NCBI GenBank assembly: GCA_039707655.1
Contig: CM077673.1
Span: forward strand, 5,838,001-5,902,000
DNA: 64,000 nt
Reading direction: 5' to 3'
Source of the DNA: Elymus sibiricus
Taxonomy: Eukaryota; Streptophyta; Magnoliopsida; Poales; Poaceae
Part shown: positions 23,741-35,483 of the stretch, piece by piece
Layout: each line of letters begins with the position of its first letter
How positions within the stretch are numbered: position 1 is the first letter of the stretch
The notes under the pieces: model-generated
What the model was told of the DNA's origin: nothing
Database searches by the model: none
Seen by the model: only the letters and a program-made list of their open reading frames with translations
Program-made: the position numbers and the translations under genes

Positions 23741-23858
23741 AATGGACAAAATCTGCGAGTTTTGGGGAGGTCCCCGTAAGCGAACCCCGGGGTTCCCCGA
23801 ACATTTGGATCGCCCCGGGACCCATAACCAGTGAGTAATAGCATAGAAAACAGGTAAG
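23741..23858 (+). repeat. Monomer type C (118 bp), reference copy
   Basis: C is in the same class as A (gtaagcg, cagtgagtaatag). It is recognised by aatggacaaaatc, ccccggggttcc, acatttggatcgccccggg and cccataa. Before D4 the end reads accaataatcagagag. Its reverse complement (ctattactcactg, then tgggtccc) is the part most like the remembered pSc119.2 probe. It ends caggtaag at the C-D boundary. Confidence 0.92.
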
Positions 23859-26232
23859 AATGGACCAAATCTGCGAGTTTTGGCGATGTCACCGTAACCG
23901 GTCCACAGGCTTCCCCGAACGTTCGGACGACCAAGACAACCAAAAAACAGTGAATAATAGCACAGAAAACTAGTAAGAATGGACCAAATCTGCGAGTTTT
24001 GGCGAGGTCCCCGTAACCGGACCCCGGGCTTCCCCGAACGTTCGGACGACCACGACAACCAAAAAACAGTGAATAATAGCATAGAAAACTAGTAAGAATG
24101 GACCAAATCTGAGAGTTTTGGCAAGGTCCCCGTAACCGGACCCCGGGCATCCCCAAATGTTGGGACGACCACAACAACCAAAAACAGTGAATACTAGCAT
24201 AGAAAACAGGTAAGAATGGACCAAATCTGCGAGTTTTGGCGAGGTCCCCGTAAGCGGACCCCATTGTTCCCCGAACGTCTCGATCGTCCCAAGACCCAAA
24301 ATCAGTGAGTAATAGCATAGAAAACTGGCCGGAACAGATAAAATCTGCTAGTTTTAGCGAGGTCCCGGTAACCGGTCCACGGGCTTCCCCGAATGTTTGG
24401 ACGGCCACGACAACCAAAAAAACAGTGAATAATAGCATAGAAATCTGGTCAGAATGGACAAAATCTGCGAGTTTTGGGGAGGTCCCCGTAAGCGAACCCC
24501 GGGGTTCCCCGAACATTTGGATCGCCCCGGGACCCATAATCAGTGAGTAATAGCATAGAAAACAGGTAAGAATGGACCAAATATGCGAGTTTTGGTGATG
24601 TCACCGTAACCGGTCCACAGGCTTCCCCGAACGTTCGGACGACCAAGACAACCAAAAAACAGTGAATAATAGCACAGAAAGCTAGTAAGAATGGACCAAA
24701 TCTGCGAGTTTTGGCGAGGTCCCCGTAACCGGACCCCGGGCTTCCCCGAACGTTCGGACGACCACGACAACCAAAAAACAGTGAATAATAGCATAGAAAA
24801 CCGGTAAGAATGGACCAAATCTGCGAGTTTTGGCAAGGTCCCCGTAACCGGACCCCGGGCATCCCCAAATGTTGGGACGACCACAACAACCAAAAGCAGT
24901 GAATAAAAGCATAGAAAACAAGTAAGAATGGACCAAATCTGCGAGTTTTGGCGAGGTCCCCGTAAGCGGACCCCATGGTTCCCCGAACGTTTCGATCGTC
25001 CCGAGACCGAAAATCAGTGAGTAATAGCATAGAAAACTGGCCGGAAAAGACAAAATCTGCTAGTTTTGGTGAGGTCCCGGTAACCGGTCCACGGGCTTCC
25101 CCGAATGTTCGGACGGCCACGACAACCAATAAAACAGTGAATAATAGCATAGAAATCTGGTCAGAATGGACAAAATCTGCGAGTTTTGGCGAGGTCCCCG
25201 TAAGCGGACCCCGGGGTTCCCCGAACATTTGGATCGCCCCGGGACCCATAATCAGAGAGTAATAGCATAGAAAACAGGTAAGAATTGACCAAATCTGCGA
25301 GTTTTGGCGATGTCCCCGTAACCGGTCCACGGGCTTCCCCGAACGTTCGGACGACCACGACAACCAAAAAACAGTGAATAATAGAACAGGAAACTAGTAA
25401 GAATGGACCAAATCTGCGAGTTTTGGTGAGGTCCCCGTAACCGGACCCTGGGCTTCCCCGAACGTTCGGACGACCACGACAACCAAAAAACAGTGAATAA
25501 TAGCATAGAAAACTGGTAAGAATGCACCAAATTTGCGAGTTTTGGAAAGGTCCCCGTAACCGGACCCCGAGCATCCCCAAATGTTGGGACGACCACAACA
25601 ACCAAAAACAGTGAATAATAGCATAGAAAACTGGTCAGACTGGACCAAATCTGCGAGTTCTGGCGAGGTCCCCGTAAGCGGACCCCATGGTTCCCCGAAC
25701 GTCTCGATCGTCCCAAGACCCAAAATCAGTGAGTAATAGCATAGAAATCTGGCCGGAACAGACAAAATCTGCTAGTTTTGGCGAGGTCCCGGTAACCGGT
25801 CCACGGGCTTCCCCGAATGTTCGGACGGCCACGACAACCAAAAAAACAGTGAATAATAGCATAGAAATCTGGTCAGAATGGACAAAATCTGCGAGTTTTG
25901 GGGAGGTCCCCGTAAGCGAACCCCGGGGTTCCCCGAACATTTGGATCGCCCCGGGACCCATAACCAGTGAGTAATAGCATAGAAAACAGGTAAGAATGGA
26001 CCAAATCTGCGAGTTTTGGCGATGTCACCGTAACCGGTCCACGGGCTTCCCCGAACGTTCGGACGACCAAGACAACCAAAAAACAGTGAATAATAGCACA
26101 GAAAACTAGTAAGAATGGACCAAATCTGCGAGTTTTGGCGAGGTCCCCGTAACCGGACCCCGGGCTTCCCCAAACGTTCGGACGACCACGACAACCAAAA
26201 AACAGTGAATAATAGCATAGAAAACTGTTAAG

Positions 26233-26350
26233 AATGGACCAAATCTGCGAGTTTTGGCAAGGTCCCCGTAACCGGTCCCCGAGCATCCCCAAATGTTGGG
26301 ACGACCACAACAACCAAAAACAGTGAATAATAGCACAGAAAGCTAGTAAG
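26233..26350 (+). repeat. Chimeric monomer F/D in the eight-monomer HOR
   Basis: The body is type F (ggcaaggtcc, gagcatccccaaatgttggg, ccacaacaacc). The tail is aatagcacagaaagctag, which belongs to D2- or D5-type D monomers, and an E monomer follows. The breakpoint lies within the shared cagtgaataatagca block, about 26320-26335, where F and D are identical. Confidence 0.85.
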
Positions 26351-26943
26351 AATGGACCAAATCTGCGAGTTTTGGCGAGGTCCCCGTAACCGGACCCCGG
26401 GCTTCCCCGAACGTTCGGACGACCACGACAACCAAAAAACAGTGAATAATAGCATAGAAAACCGGTAAGAATGGACCAAATCTGCGAGTTTTGGCAAGGT
26501 CCCCGTAACCGGACCCCGGGCATCCCCAAATGTTGGGACGACCACAACAACCAAAAACAGTGAATAATAGCATAGAAAACAGGTAAGAATGGACCAAATC
26601 TGCGAGTTTTGGCGAGGTCCCCGTAAGCGGACCCCATGGTTCCCCGAACGTTTCGATCGTCCCGAGACCGAAAATCAGTGAGTAATAGCATAGAAAACTG
26701 GCCGGAAAAGACAAAATCTGCTAGTTTTGGTGAGGTCCCGGTAACCGGTCCACGGGCTTCCCCGAATGTTCGGACGGCCACGACAACCAATAAAACAGTG
26801 AATAATAGCATAGAAATCTGGTCAGAATGGACAAAATCTGCGAGTTTTGGCGAGGTCCCCGTAAGCGGACCCCGGGGTTCCCCGAACATTTGGATCGCCC
26901 CGGGACCCATAATCAGAGAGTAATAGCATAGAAAACAGGTAAG

Positions 26944-29789
26944 AATTGACCAAATCTGCGAGTTTTGGCGATGTCCCCGTAACCGGTCCACGGGCTTCCC
27001 CGAACGTTCGGACGACCACGACAACCAAAAAACAGTGAATAATAGAACAGGAAACTAGTAAGAATGGACCAAATCTGCGAGTTTTGGTGAGGTCCCCGTA
27101 ACCGGACCCTGGGCTTCCCCGAACGTTCGGACGACCACGACAACCAAAAAACAGTGAATAATAGCATAGAAAACTGGTAAGAATGCACCAAATTTGCGAG
27201 TTTTGGAAAGGTCCCCGTAACCGGACCCCGAGCATCCCCAAATGTTGGGACGACCACAACAACCAAAAACAGTGAATAATAGCATAGAAAACTGGTCAGA
27301 CTGGACCAAATCTGCGAGTTCTGGCGAGGTCCCCGTAAGCGGACCCCATGGTTCCCCGAACGTCTCGATCGTCCCAAGACCCAAAATCAGTGAGTAATAG
27401 CATAGAAATCTGGCCGGAACAGACAAAATCTGCTAGTTTTGGCGAGGTCCCGGTAACCGGTCCACGGGCTTCCCCGAATGTTCGGACGGCCACGACAACC
27501 AAAAAAACAGTGAATAATAGCATAGAAATCTGGTCAGAATGGACAAAATCTGCGAGTTTTGGGGAGGTCCCCGTAAGCGAACCCCGGGGTTCCCCGAACA
27601 TTTGGATCGCCCCGGGACCCATAACCAGTGAGTAATAGCATAGAAAACAGGTAAGAATGGACCAAATCTGCGAGTTTTGGCGATGTCACCGTAACCGGTC
27701 CACGGGCTTCCCCGAACGTTCGGACGACCAAGACAACCAAAAAACAGTGAATAATAGCACAGAAAACTAGTAAGAATGGACCAAATCTGCGAGTTTTGGC
27801 GAGGTCCCCGTAACCGGACCCCGGGCTTCCCCAAACGTTCGGACGACCACGACAACCAAAAAACAGTGAATAATAGCATAGAAAACTGTTAAGAATGGAC
27901 CAAATCTGCGAGTTTTGGCAAGGTCCCCGTAACCGGTCCCCGAGCATCCCCAAATGTTGGGACGACCACAACAACCAAAAACAGTGAATAATAGCATAGA
28001 AAACTGGTCAGACTGGACCAAATCTGCGAGTTCTGGCGAGGTCCCCGTAAGCGGACCCCATGGTGCCCCGAACGTCTCGATCGTCCCAAGACCCAAAATC
28101 AGTGAGTAATAGCATAGAAATCTGGCCGGAACAGACAAAATCTGCTAGTTTTGGCGAGGTCCCGGTAACCGGTTCACGGGCTTCCCCGAATGTTTGGACG
28201 GCCACGACAACCAAAAAAACAGTGAATAATAGCATAGAAATCTGGTCAGAATGGACAAAATCTGCGAGTTTTGGGGAGGTCCCCGTAAGCGAACCCCGGG
28301 GTTCCCCGAACATTTGGATCGCCCCGGGACCCATAATCAGTGAGTAATAGCATAGAAAACAGGTAAGAATGGACCAAATCTGCGAGTTTTGGCGATGTCA
28401 CCGTAACCGGTCCACAGGCTTCCCCGAACGTTCGGACGACCAAGACAACCAAAAAACAGTGAATAATAGCACAGAAAGCTAGTAAGAATGGACCAAATCT
28501 GCGAGTTTTGGCAAGGTCCCCGTAACCGGACCCCGGGCTTCCCCGAACGTTCGGACGACCACTACAACCAAAAAACAGTGAATAATAGCATAGAAAACCG
28601 GTAAGAATGGACCAAATCTGCGAGTTTTGGCAAGGTCCCCGTAACCGGACCCCGGGCATCCCCAAATGTTGGGACGACCACAACAACCAAAAACAGTGAA
28701 TAATAGCATAGAAAACAGGTAAGAATGGACCAAATCTGCGAGTTTTGGCGAGGTCCCCGTAAGCGGACCCCATGGTTCCCCGAACGTTTCGATCGTCCCG
28801 AGACCCAAAATCAGTGAGTAATAGCATAGAAAACTGGCCGGAAAAGACAAAATCTGCTAGTTTTGGCGAGGTCCCGGTAACCGGTCCACGGGCTTCCCCG
28901 AATGTTCGGATGGCCACGACAACCAAAAAAACAGTGAATAATAGCATAGAAATCTGGTCAGAATGGACAAAATCTGCGAGTTTTGGCGAGGTCCCCATAA
29001 GCGGACCCCGGGGTTCCCCAAACATTTGGATCGCCCCGGGACCAATAATCAGAGAGTAATAGCATAGAAAACAGGTAAGAATTGACCACATCTGCGAGTT
29101 TTGGCGATGTCACCGTAACCGTTCCACGGGCTTCCCCGAACGTTCGGACGACCATGACAACCAAAAAACAGTGAATAATAGAACAGGAAACTAGTAAGAA
29201 TGGACCAAATCTGAGTTTTGGCGAGGTCCCCGTAACCGGACCCCGGGCTTCCCCGAATGTTCGGACGACCACGACAACCAAAAAACAGCGAATAATAGCA
29301 TAGAAAACTAGTAAGAATGGACCAAATCTGCGAGTTTTGGCAAGGTCCCCGTAACCGGACCCCGGGCATCCCCAAATGTTGGGACGACCACAACAACCAA
29401 AAACAGTGAATACTAGCATAGAAAACAGGTAAGAATGGACCAAATCTGCGAGTTTTGGCGAGGTCCCCGTAAGCGGACCCCATGGTTCCCCGAACGTCTC
29501 GATCGTCCCAAGACCCAAAATCAGTGAGTAATAGCATAGAAAACTGGCCGGAACAGACAAAATCTGCTAGTTTTGGCGAGGTCCCGGTAACCGGTCCACG
29601 GGCTTCCCCGAATGTTTGGACGGCCACGACAACCAAAAAAACAGTGAATAATAGCATAGAAATCTGGTCAGAATGGACAAAATCTGCGAGTTTTGGGGAG
29701 GTCCCCGTAAGCGAACCCCGGGGTTCCCCGAACATTTGGATCGCCCCGGGACCCATAATCAGTGAGTAATAGCATAGAAAACAGGTAAG
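26944..29789 (+). repeat. HOR run D1-D3-D5-D4 (2846 bp)
   Basis: HORs start at 26944 (D1), 27656 (D3), 28368 (D5) and 29080 (D4). The run corresponds to 11407-14252 at an offset of 15537 bp and, over the D1-D3-D5 part, to 36196 onward at 9252 bp. Shared marks include ggtgccccgaacg and ggttcacggg. D2 is missing at its left side because the preceding octamer HOR joins straight to D1. Confidence 0.85.
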
Positions 29790-31211
29790 AATGGACCAAA
29801 TATGCGAGTTTTGGTGATGTCACCGTAACCGGTCCGCAGGCTTCCCCGAACGTTCGGACGACCAAGACAACCAAAAAACAGTGAATAATAGCACAGAAAG
29901 CTAGTAAGAATGGACCAAATCTGCGAGTTTTGGCGAGGTCCCCGTAACCGGACCCCGGGCTTCCCCGAACGTTCGGACGACCACTACAACCAAAAAACAG
30001 TGAATAATAGCATAGAAAACCGGTAAGAATGGACCAAATCTGCGAGTTTTGGCAAGGTCCCCGTAACCGGACCCCGGGCATCCCCAAATGTTGGGACGAC
30101 CACAACAACCAAAAACAGTGAATAATAGCATAGAAAACAGGTAAGAATGGACCAAATCTGCGAGTTTTGGCGAGGTCCCCGTAAGCGGACCCCATGGTTC
30201 CCCGAACGTTTCGATCGTCCCGAGACCCAAAATCAGTGAGTAATAGCATAGAAAACTGGCCGGAAAAGACAAAATCTGCTAGTTTTGGCGAGGTCCCGGT
30301 AACCGGTCCACGGGCTTCCCCGAATGTTCGGATGGCCACGACAACCAAAAAAACAGTGAATAATAGCATAGAAATCTGGTCAGAATGGACAAAATCTGCG
30401 AGTTTTGGCGAGGTCCCCGTAAGCGGACCCCGGGGTTCCCCAAACATTTGGATCGCCCCGGGACCAATAATCAGAGAGTAATAGCATAGAAAACAGGTAA
30501 GAATTGACCACATCTGCGAGTTTTGGCGATGTCACCGTAACCGTTCCACGGGCTTCCCCGAACGTTCGGACGACCATGACAACCAAAAAACAGTGAATAA
30601 TAGAACAGGAAACTAGTAAGAATGGACCAAATCTGAGTTTTGGCGAGGTCCCCGTAACCGGACCCCGGGCTTCCCCGAATGTTCGGACGACCACGACAAC
30701 CAAAAAACAGCGAATAATAGCATAGAAAACTAGTAAGAATGGACCAAATCTGCGAGTTTTGGCAAGGTCCCCGTAACCGGACCCCGGGCATCCCCAAATG
30801 TTGGGACGACCACAACAACCAAAAACAGTGAATACTAGCATAGAAAACAGGTAAGAATGGACCAAATCTGCGAGTTTTGGCGAGGTCCCCGTAAGCGGAC
30901 CCCATGGTTCCCCGAACGTCTCGATCGTCCCAAGACCCAAAATCAGTGAGTAATAGCATAGAAAACTGGCCGGAACAGACAAAATCTGCTAGTTTTGGCG
31001 AGGTCCCGGTAACCGGTCCACGGGCTTCCCCGAATGTTTGGACGGCCACGACAACCAAAAAAACAGTGAATAATAGCATAGAAATCTGGTCAGAATGGAC
31101 AAAATCTGCGAGTTTTGGGGAGGTCCCCGTAAGCGAACCCCGGGGTTCCCCGAACATTTGGATCGCCCCGGGACCCATAATCAGTGAGTAATAGCATAGA
31201 AAACAGGTAAG
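29790..31211 (+). repeat. D2/D5 hybrid HOR followed by D4 (1422 bp)
   Basis: The HOR at 29790 has a D2-type D monomer (aaatatgcg, ccgcagg) but the following E, F and A carry D5 marks (cactacaacc, aaaacag, acccaaaatc). It leads into D4 at 30502, as a D5 HOR would. An exchange between D2 and D5 soon after the D monomer accounts for it. Segment 29080-30501 is the tandem neighbour of the D4 part. Confidence 0.82.
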
Positions 31212-34200
31212 AATGGACCAAATATGCGAGTTTTGGTGATGTCACCGTAACCGGTCCGCAGGCTTCCCCGAACGTTCGGACGACCAAGACAACCAAAAAA
31301 CAGTGAATAATAGCACAGAAAGCTAGTAAGAATGGACCAAATCTGCGAGTTTTGGCGAGGTCCCCGTAACCGGACCCCGGGCTTCCCCGAACGTTCGGAC
31401 GACCACGACAACCAAAAAAGAGTGAATAATAGCATAGAAAACCGGTAAGAATGGACCAAATCTGCGAGTTTTGGCAAGGTCCCCGTAACCGGACCCCGGG
31501 CATCCCCAAATGTTGGGACGACCACAACAACCAAAAGCAGTGAATAATAGCATAGAAAACAAGTAAGAATGGACCAAATCTGCGAGTTTTGGCGAGGTCC
31601 CCGTAAGCGGACCCCATGGTTCCCCGAACGTTTCGATCGTCCCGAGACCGAAAATCAGTGAGTAATAGCATAGAAAACTGGCCGGAAAAGACAAAATCTG
31701 CTAGTTTTGGTGAGGTCCCGGTAACCGGTCCACGGGCTTCCCCGAATGTTCGGACGGCCACGACAACCAATAAAACAGTGAATAATAGCATAGAAATCTG
31801 GTCAGAATGGACAAAATCTGCGAGTTTTGGCGAGGTCCCCGTAAGCGGACCCCGGGGTTCCCCGAACATTTGGATCGCCCCGGGACCCATAATCAGAGAG
31901 TAATAGCATAGAAAACAGGTAAGAATTGACCAAATCTGCGAGTTTTGGCGATGTCCCCGTAACCGGTCCACGGGCTTCCCCGAACGTTCGGACGACCATG
32001 ACAACCAAAAAACAGTGAATAATAGAACAGGAAACTAGTAAGAATGGACCAAATCTGCGAGTTTTGGTGAGGTCCCCGTAACCGGACCCTGGGCTTCCCC
32101 GAACGTTCGGACGACCACGACAACCAAAAAACAGTGAATAATAGCATAGAAAACTGGTAAGAATGCACCAAATTTGCGAGTTTTGGAAAGGTCCCCGTAA
32201 CCGGACCCCGAGCATCCCCAAATGTTGGGACGACCACAACAACCAAAAACAGTGAATAATAGCATAGAAAACTGGTCAGACTGGACCAAATCTGCGAGTT
32301 CTGGCGAGGTCCCCGTAAGCGGACCCCATGGTTCCCCGAACGTCTCGATCGTCCCAAGACCCAAAATCAGTGAGTAATAGCATAGAAATCTGGCCGGAAC
32401 AGACAAAATCTGCTAGTTTTGGCGAGGTCCCGGTAACCGGTCCACGGGCTTCCCCGAATGTTCGGACGGCCACGACAACCAAAAAAACAGTGAATAATAG
32501 CATAGAAATCTGGTCAGAATGGACAAAATCTGCGAGTTTTGGGGAGGTCCCCGTAAGCGAACCCCGGGGTTCCCCGAACATTTGGATCGCCCCGGGACCC
32601 ATAACCAGTGAGTAATAGCATAGAAAACAGGTAAGAATGGACCAAATCTGCGAGTTTTGGCGATGTCACCGTAACCGGTCCACAGGCTTCCCCGAACGTT
32701 CGGACGACCAAGACAACCAAAAAACAGTGAATAATAGCACAGAAAACTAGTAAGAATGGACCAAATCTGCGAGTTTTGGCGAGGTCCCCGTAACCGGACC
32801 CCGGGCTTCCCCGAACGTTCGGACGACCACGACAACCAAAAAACAGTGAATAATAGCATAGAAAACTAGTAAGAATGGACCAAATCTGCGAGTTTTGGCA
32901 AGGTCCCCGTAACCGGACCCCGGGCATCCCCAAATGTTGGGACGACCACAACAACCAAAAACAGTGAATACTAGCATAGAAAACAGGTAAGAATGGACCA
33001 AATCTGCGAGTTTTGGCGAGGTCCCCGTAAGCGGACCCCATTGTTCCCCGAACGTCTCGATCGTCCCAAGACCCAAAATCAGTGAGTAATAGCATAGAAA
33101 ACTGGCCGGAACAGATAAAATCTGCTAGTTTTAGCGAGGTCCCGGTAACCGGTCCACGGGCTTCCCCGAATGTTTGGACGGCCACGACAACCAAAAAAAC
33201 AGTGAATAATAGCATAGAAATCTGGTCAGAATGGACAAAATCTGCGAGTTTTGGGGAGGTCCCCGTAAGCGAACCCCGGGGTTCCCCGAACATTTGGATC
33301 GCCCCGGGACCCATAATCAGTGAGTAATAGCATAGAAAACAGGTAAGAATGGACCAAATATGCGAGTTTTGGTGATGTCACCGTAACCGGTCCACAGGCT
33401 TCCCCGAACGTTCGGACGACCAAGACAACCAAAAAACAGTGAATAATAGCACAGAAAGCTAGTAAGAATGGACCAAATCTGCGAGTTTTGGCGAGGTCCC
33501 CGTAACCGGACCCCGGGCTTCCCCGAACGTTCGGACGACCACGACAACCAAAAAACAGTGAATAATAGCATAGAAAACCGGTAAGAATGGACCAAATCTG
33601 CGAGTTTTGGCAAGGTCCCCGTAACCGGACCCCGGGCATCCCCAAATGTTGGGACGACCACAACAACCAAAAGCAGTGAATAATAGCATAGAAAACAAGT
33701 AAGAATGGACCAAATCTGCGAGTTTTGGCGAGGTCCCCGTAAGCGGACCCCATGGTTCCCCGAACGTTTCGATCGTCCCGAGACCGAAAATCAGTGAGTA
33801 ATAGCATAGAAAACTGGCCGGAAAAGACAAAATCTGCTAGTTTTGGTGAGGTCCCGGTAACCGGTCCACGGGCTTCCCCGAATGTTCGGACGGCCACGAC
33901 AACCAATAAAACAGTGAATAATAGCATAGAAATCTGGTCAGAATGGACAAAATCTGCGAGTTTTGGCGAGGTCCCCGTAAGCGGACCCCGGGGTTCCCCG
34001 AACATTTGGATCGCCCCGGGACCCATAATCAGAGAGTAATAGCATAGAAAACAGGTAAGAATTGACCAAATCTGCGAGTTTTGGCGATGTCCCCGTAACC
34101 GGTCCACGGGCTTCCCCGAACGTTCGGACGACCACGACAACCAAAAAACAGTGAATAATAGAACAGGAAACTAGTAAGAATGGACCAAATCTGCGAGTTT

Positions 34201-35483
34201 TGGTGAGGTCCCCGTAACCGGACCCTGGGCTTCCCCGAACGTTCGGACGACCACGACAACCAAAAAACAGTGAATAATAGCATAGAAAACTGGTAAGAAT
34301 GCACCAAATTTGCGAGTTTTGGAAAGGTCCCCGTAATCGGACCCCAAGCATCCCCAAATGTTGGGACGACCACAAGAACCAAAAACAGTGAATAATAGCA
34401 TAGAAAACTGGTCAGACTGGACCAAATCTGCGAGTTCTGGCGAGGTCCCCGTAAGCGGACCCCATGGTTCCCCGAACGTCTCGATCGTCCCAAGACCCAA
34501 AATCAGTGAGTAATAGCATAGAAATCTGGCCGGAACAGACAAAATCTGCTAGTTTTGGCGAGGTCCCGGTAACCGGTCCACGGGCTTCCCCGAATGTTCG
34601 GACGGCCACGACAACCAAAAAAACAGTGAATAATAGCATAGAAATCTGGTCAGAATGGACAAAATCTGCGAGTTTTGGGGAGGTCCCCGTAAGCGAACCC
34701 CGGGGTTCCCCGAACATTTGGATCGCCCCGGGACCCATAACCAGTGAGTAATAGCATAGAAAACAGGTAAGAATGGACCAAATCTGCGAGTTTTGGCGAT
34801 GTCACCGTAACCGGTCCACAGGCTTCCCCGAACGTTCGGACGACCAAGACAACCAAAAAACAGTGAATAATAGCACAGAAAACTAGTAAGAATGGACCAA
34901 ATCTGCGAGTTTTGGCGAGGTCCCCGTAACCGGACCCCGGGCTTCCCCGAACGTTCGGACGACCACGACAACCAAAAAACAGTGAATAATAGCATAGAAA
35001 ACTAGTAAGAATGGACCAAATCTGCGAGTTTTGGCAAGGTCCCCGTAACCGGACCCCGGGCATCCCCAAATGTTGGGACGACCACAACAACCAAAAACAG
35101 TGAATACTAGCATAGAAAACAGGTAAGAATGGACCAAATCTGCGAGTTTTGGCGAGGTCCCCGTAAGCGGACCCCATTGTTCCCCGAACGTCTCGATCGT
35201 CCCAAGACCCAAAATCAGTGAGTAATAGCATAGAAAACTGGCCGGAACAGATAAAATCTGCTAGTTTTAGCGAGGTCCCGGTAACCGGTCCACGGGCTTC
35301 CCCGAATGTTTGCACGGCCACGACAACCAAAAAAACAGTGAATAATAGCATAGAAATCTGGTCAGAATGGACAAAATCTGCGAGTTTTGGGGAGGTCCCC
35401 GTAAGCGAACCCCGGGGTTCCCCGAACATTTGGATCGCCCCGGGACCCATAATCAGTGAGTAATAGCATAGAAAACAGGTAAG
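31212..35483 (+). repeat. Two D2-D1-D3 cycles, 2136 bp each
   Basis: HORs start at 31212, 31924, 32636, 33348, 34060 and 34772, in regular D2-D1-D3 order, all 712 bp. The block is the partner of 22435-25994 (offset 8777). Private changes in the second copy include gtaatcggacc and acaagaacc near 34335-34376 and tgcacgg near 35311. Confidence 0.88.

Larger units (their letters stand above)
22435..26943 (+). repeat. Two D2-D1-D3 cycles, the second ending in an eight-monomer HOR
   Basis: HORs start at 22435, 23147, 23859, 24571, 25283 and 25995. The last spans 949 bp, eight monomers: D, E, an F/D chimera (26233-26350), E, F, A, B, C. The first part, 22435 to about 25995, is a close copy of 31212-34771 at an offset of 8777 bp. 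They share private marks such as aaaagagtg (22640 and 31417) and cagataaaatc with ttttagcgagg (24335 and 33112). Confidence 0.86.

Noticed and set aside
24100..24120. Apparent E' deletion at ctgagag near 24110
   Set aside because: It is a C-to-A substitution in ctgcgag within an F monomer of normal length, not the 2-bp deletion.
25873..27024. 383-codon open reading frame on the minus strand, and dozens of similar frames of 60-319 codons
   Set aside because: They consist entirely of satellite monomers read through in shifting frames, overlap in several frames and both strands, and show no domain or codon pattern of a gene. Their length is explained by scarce stops in the repeat.
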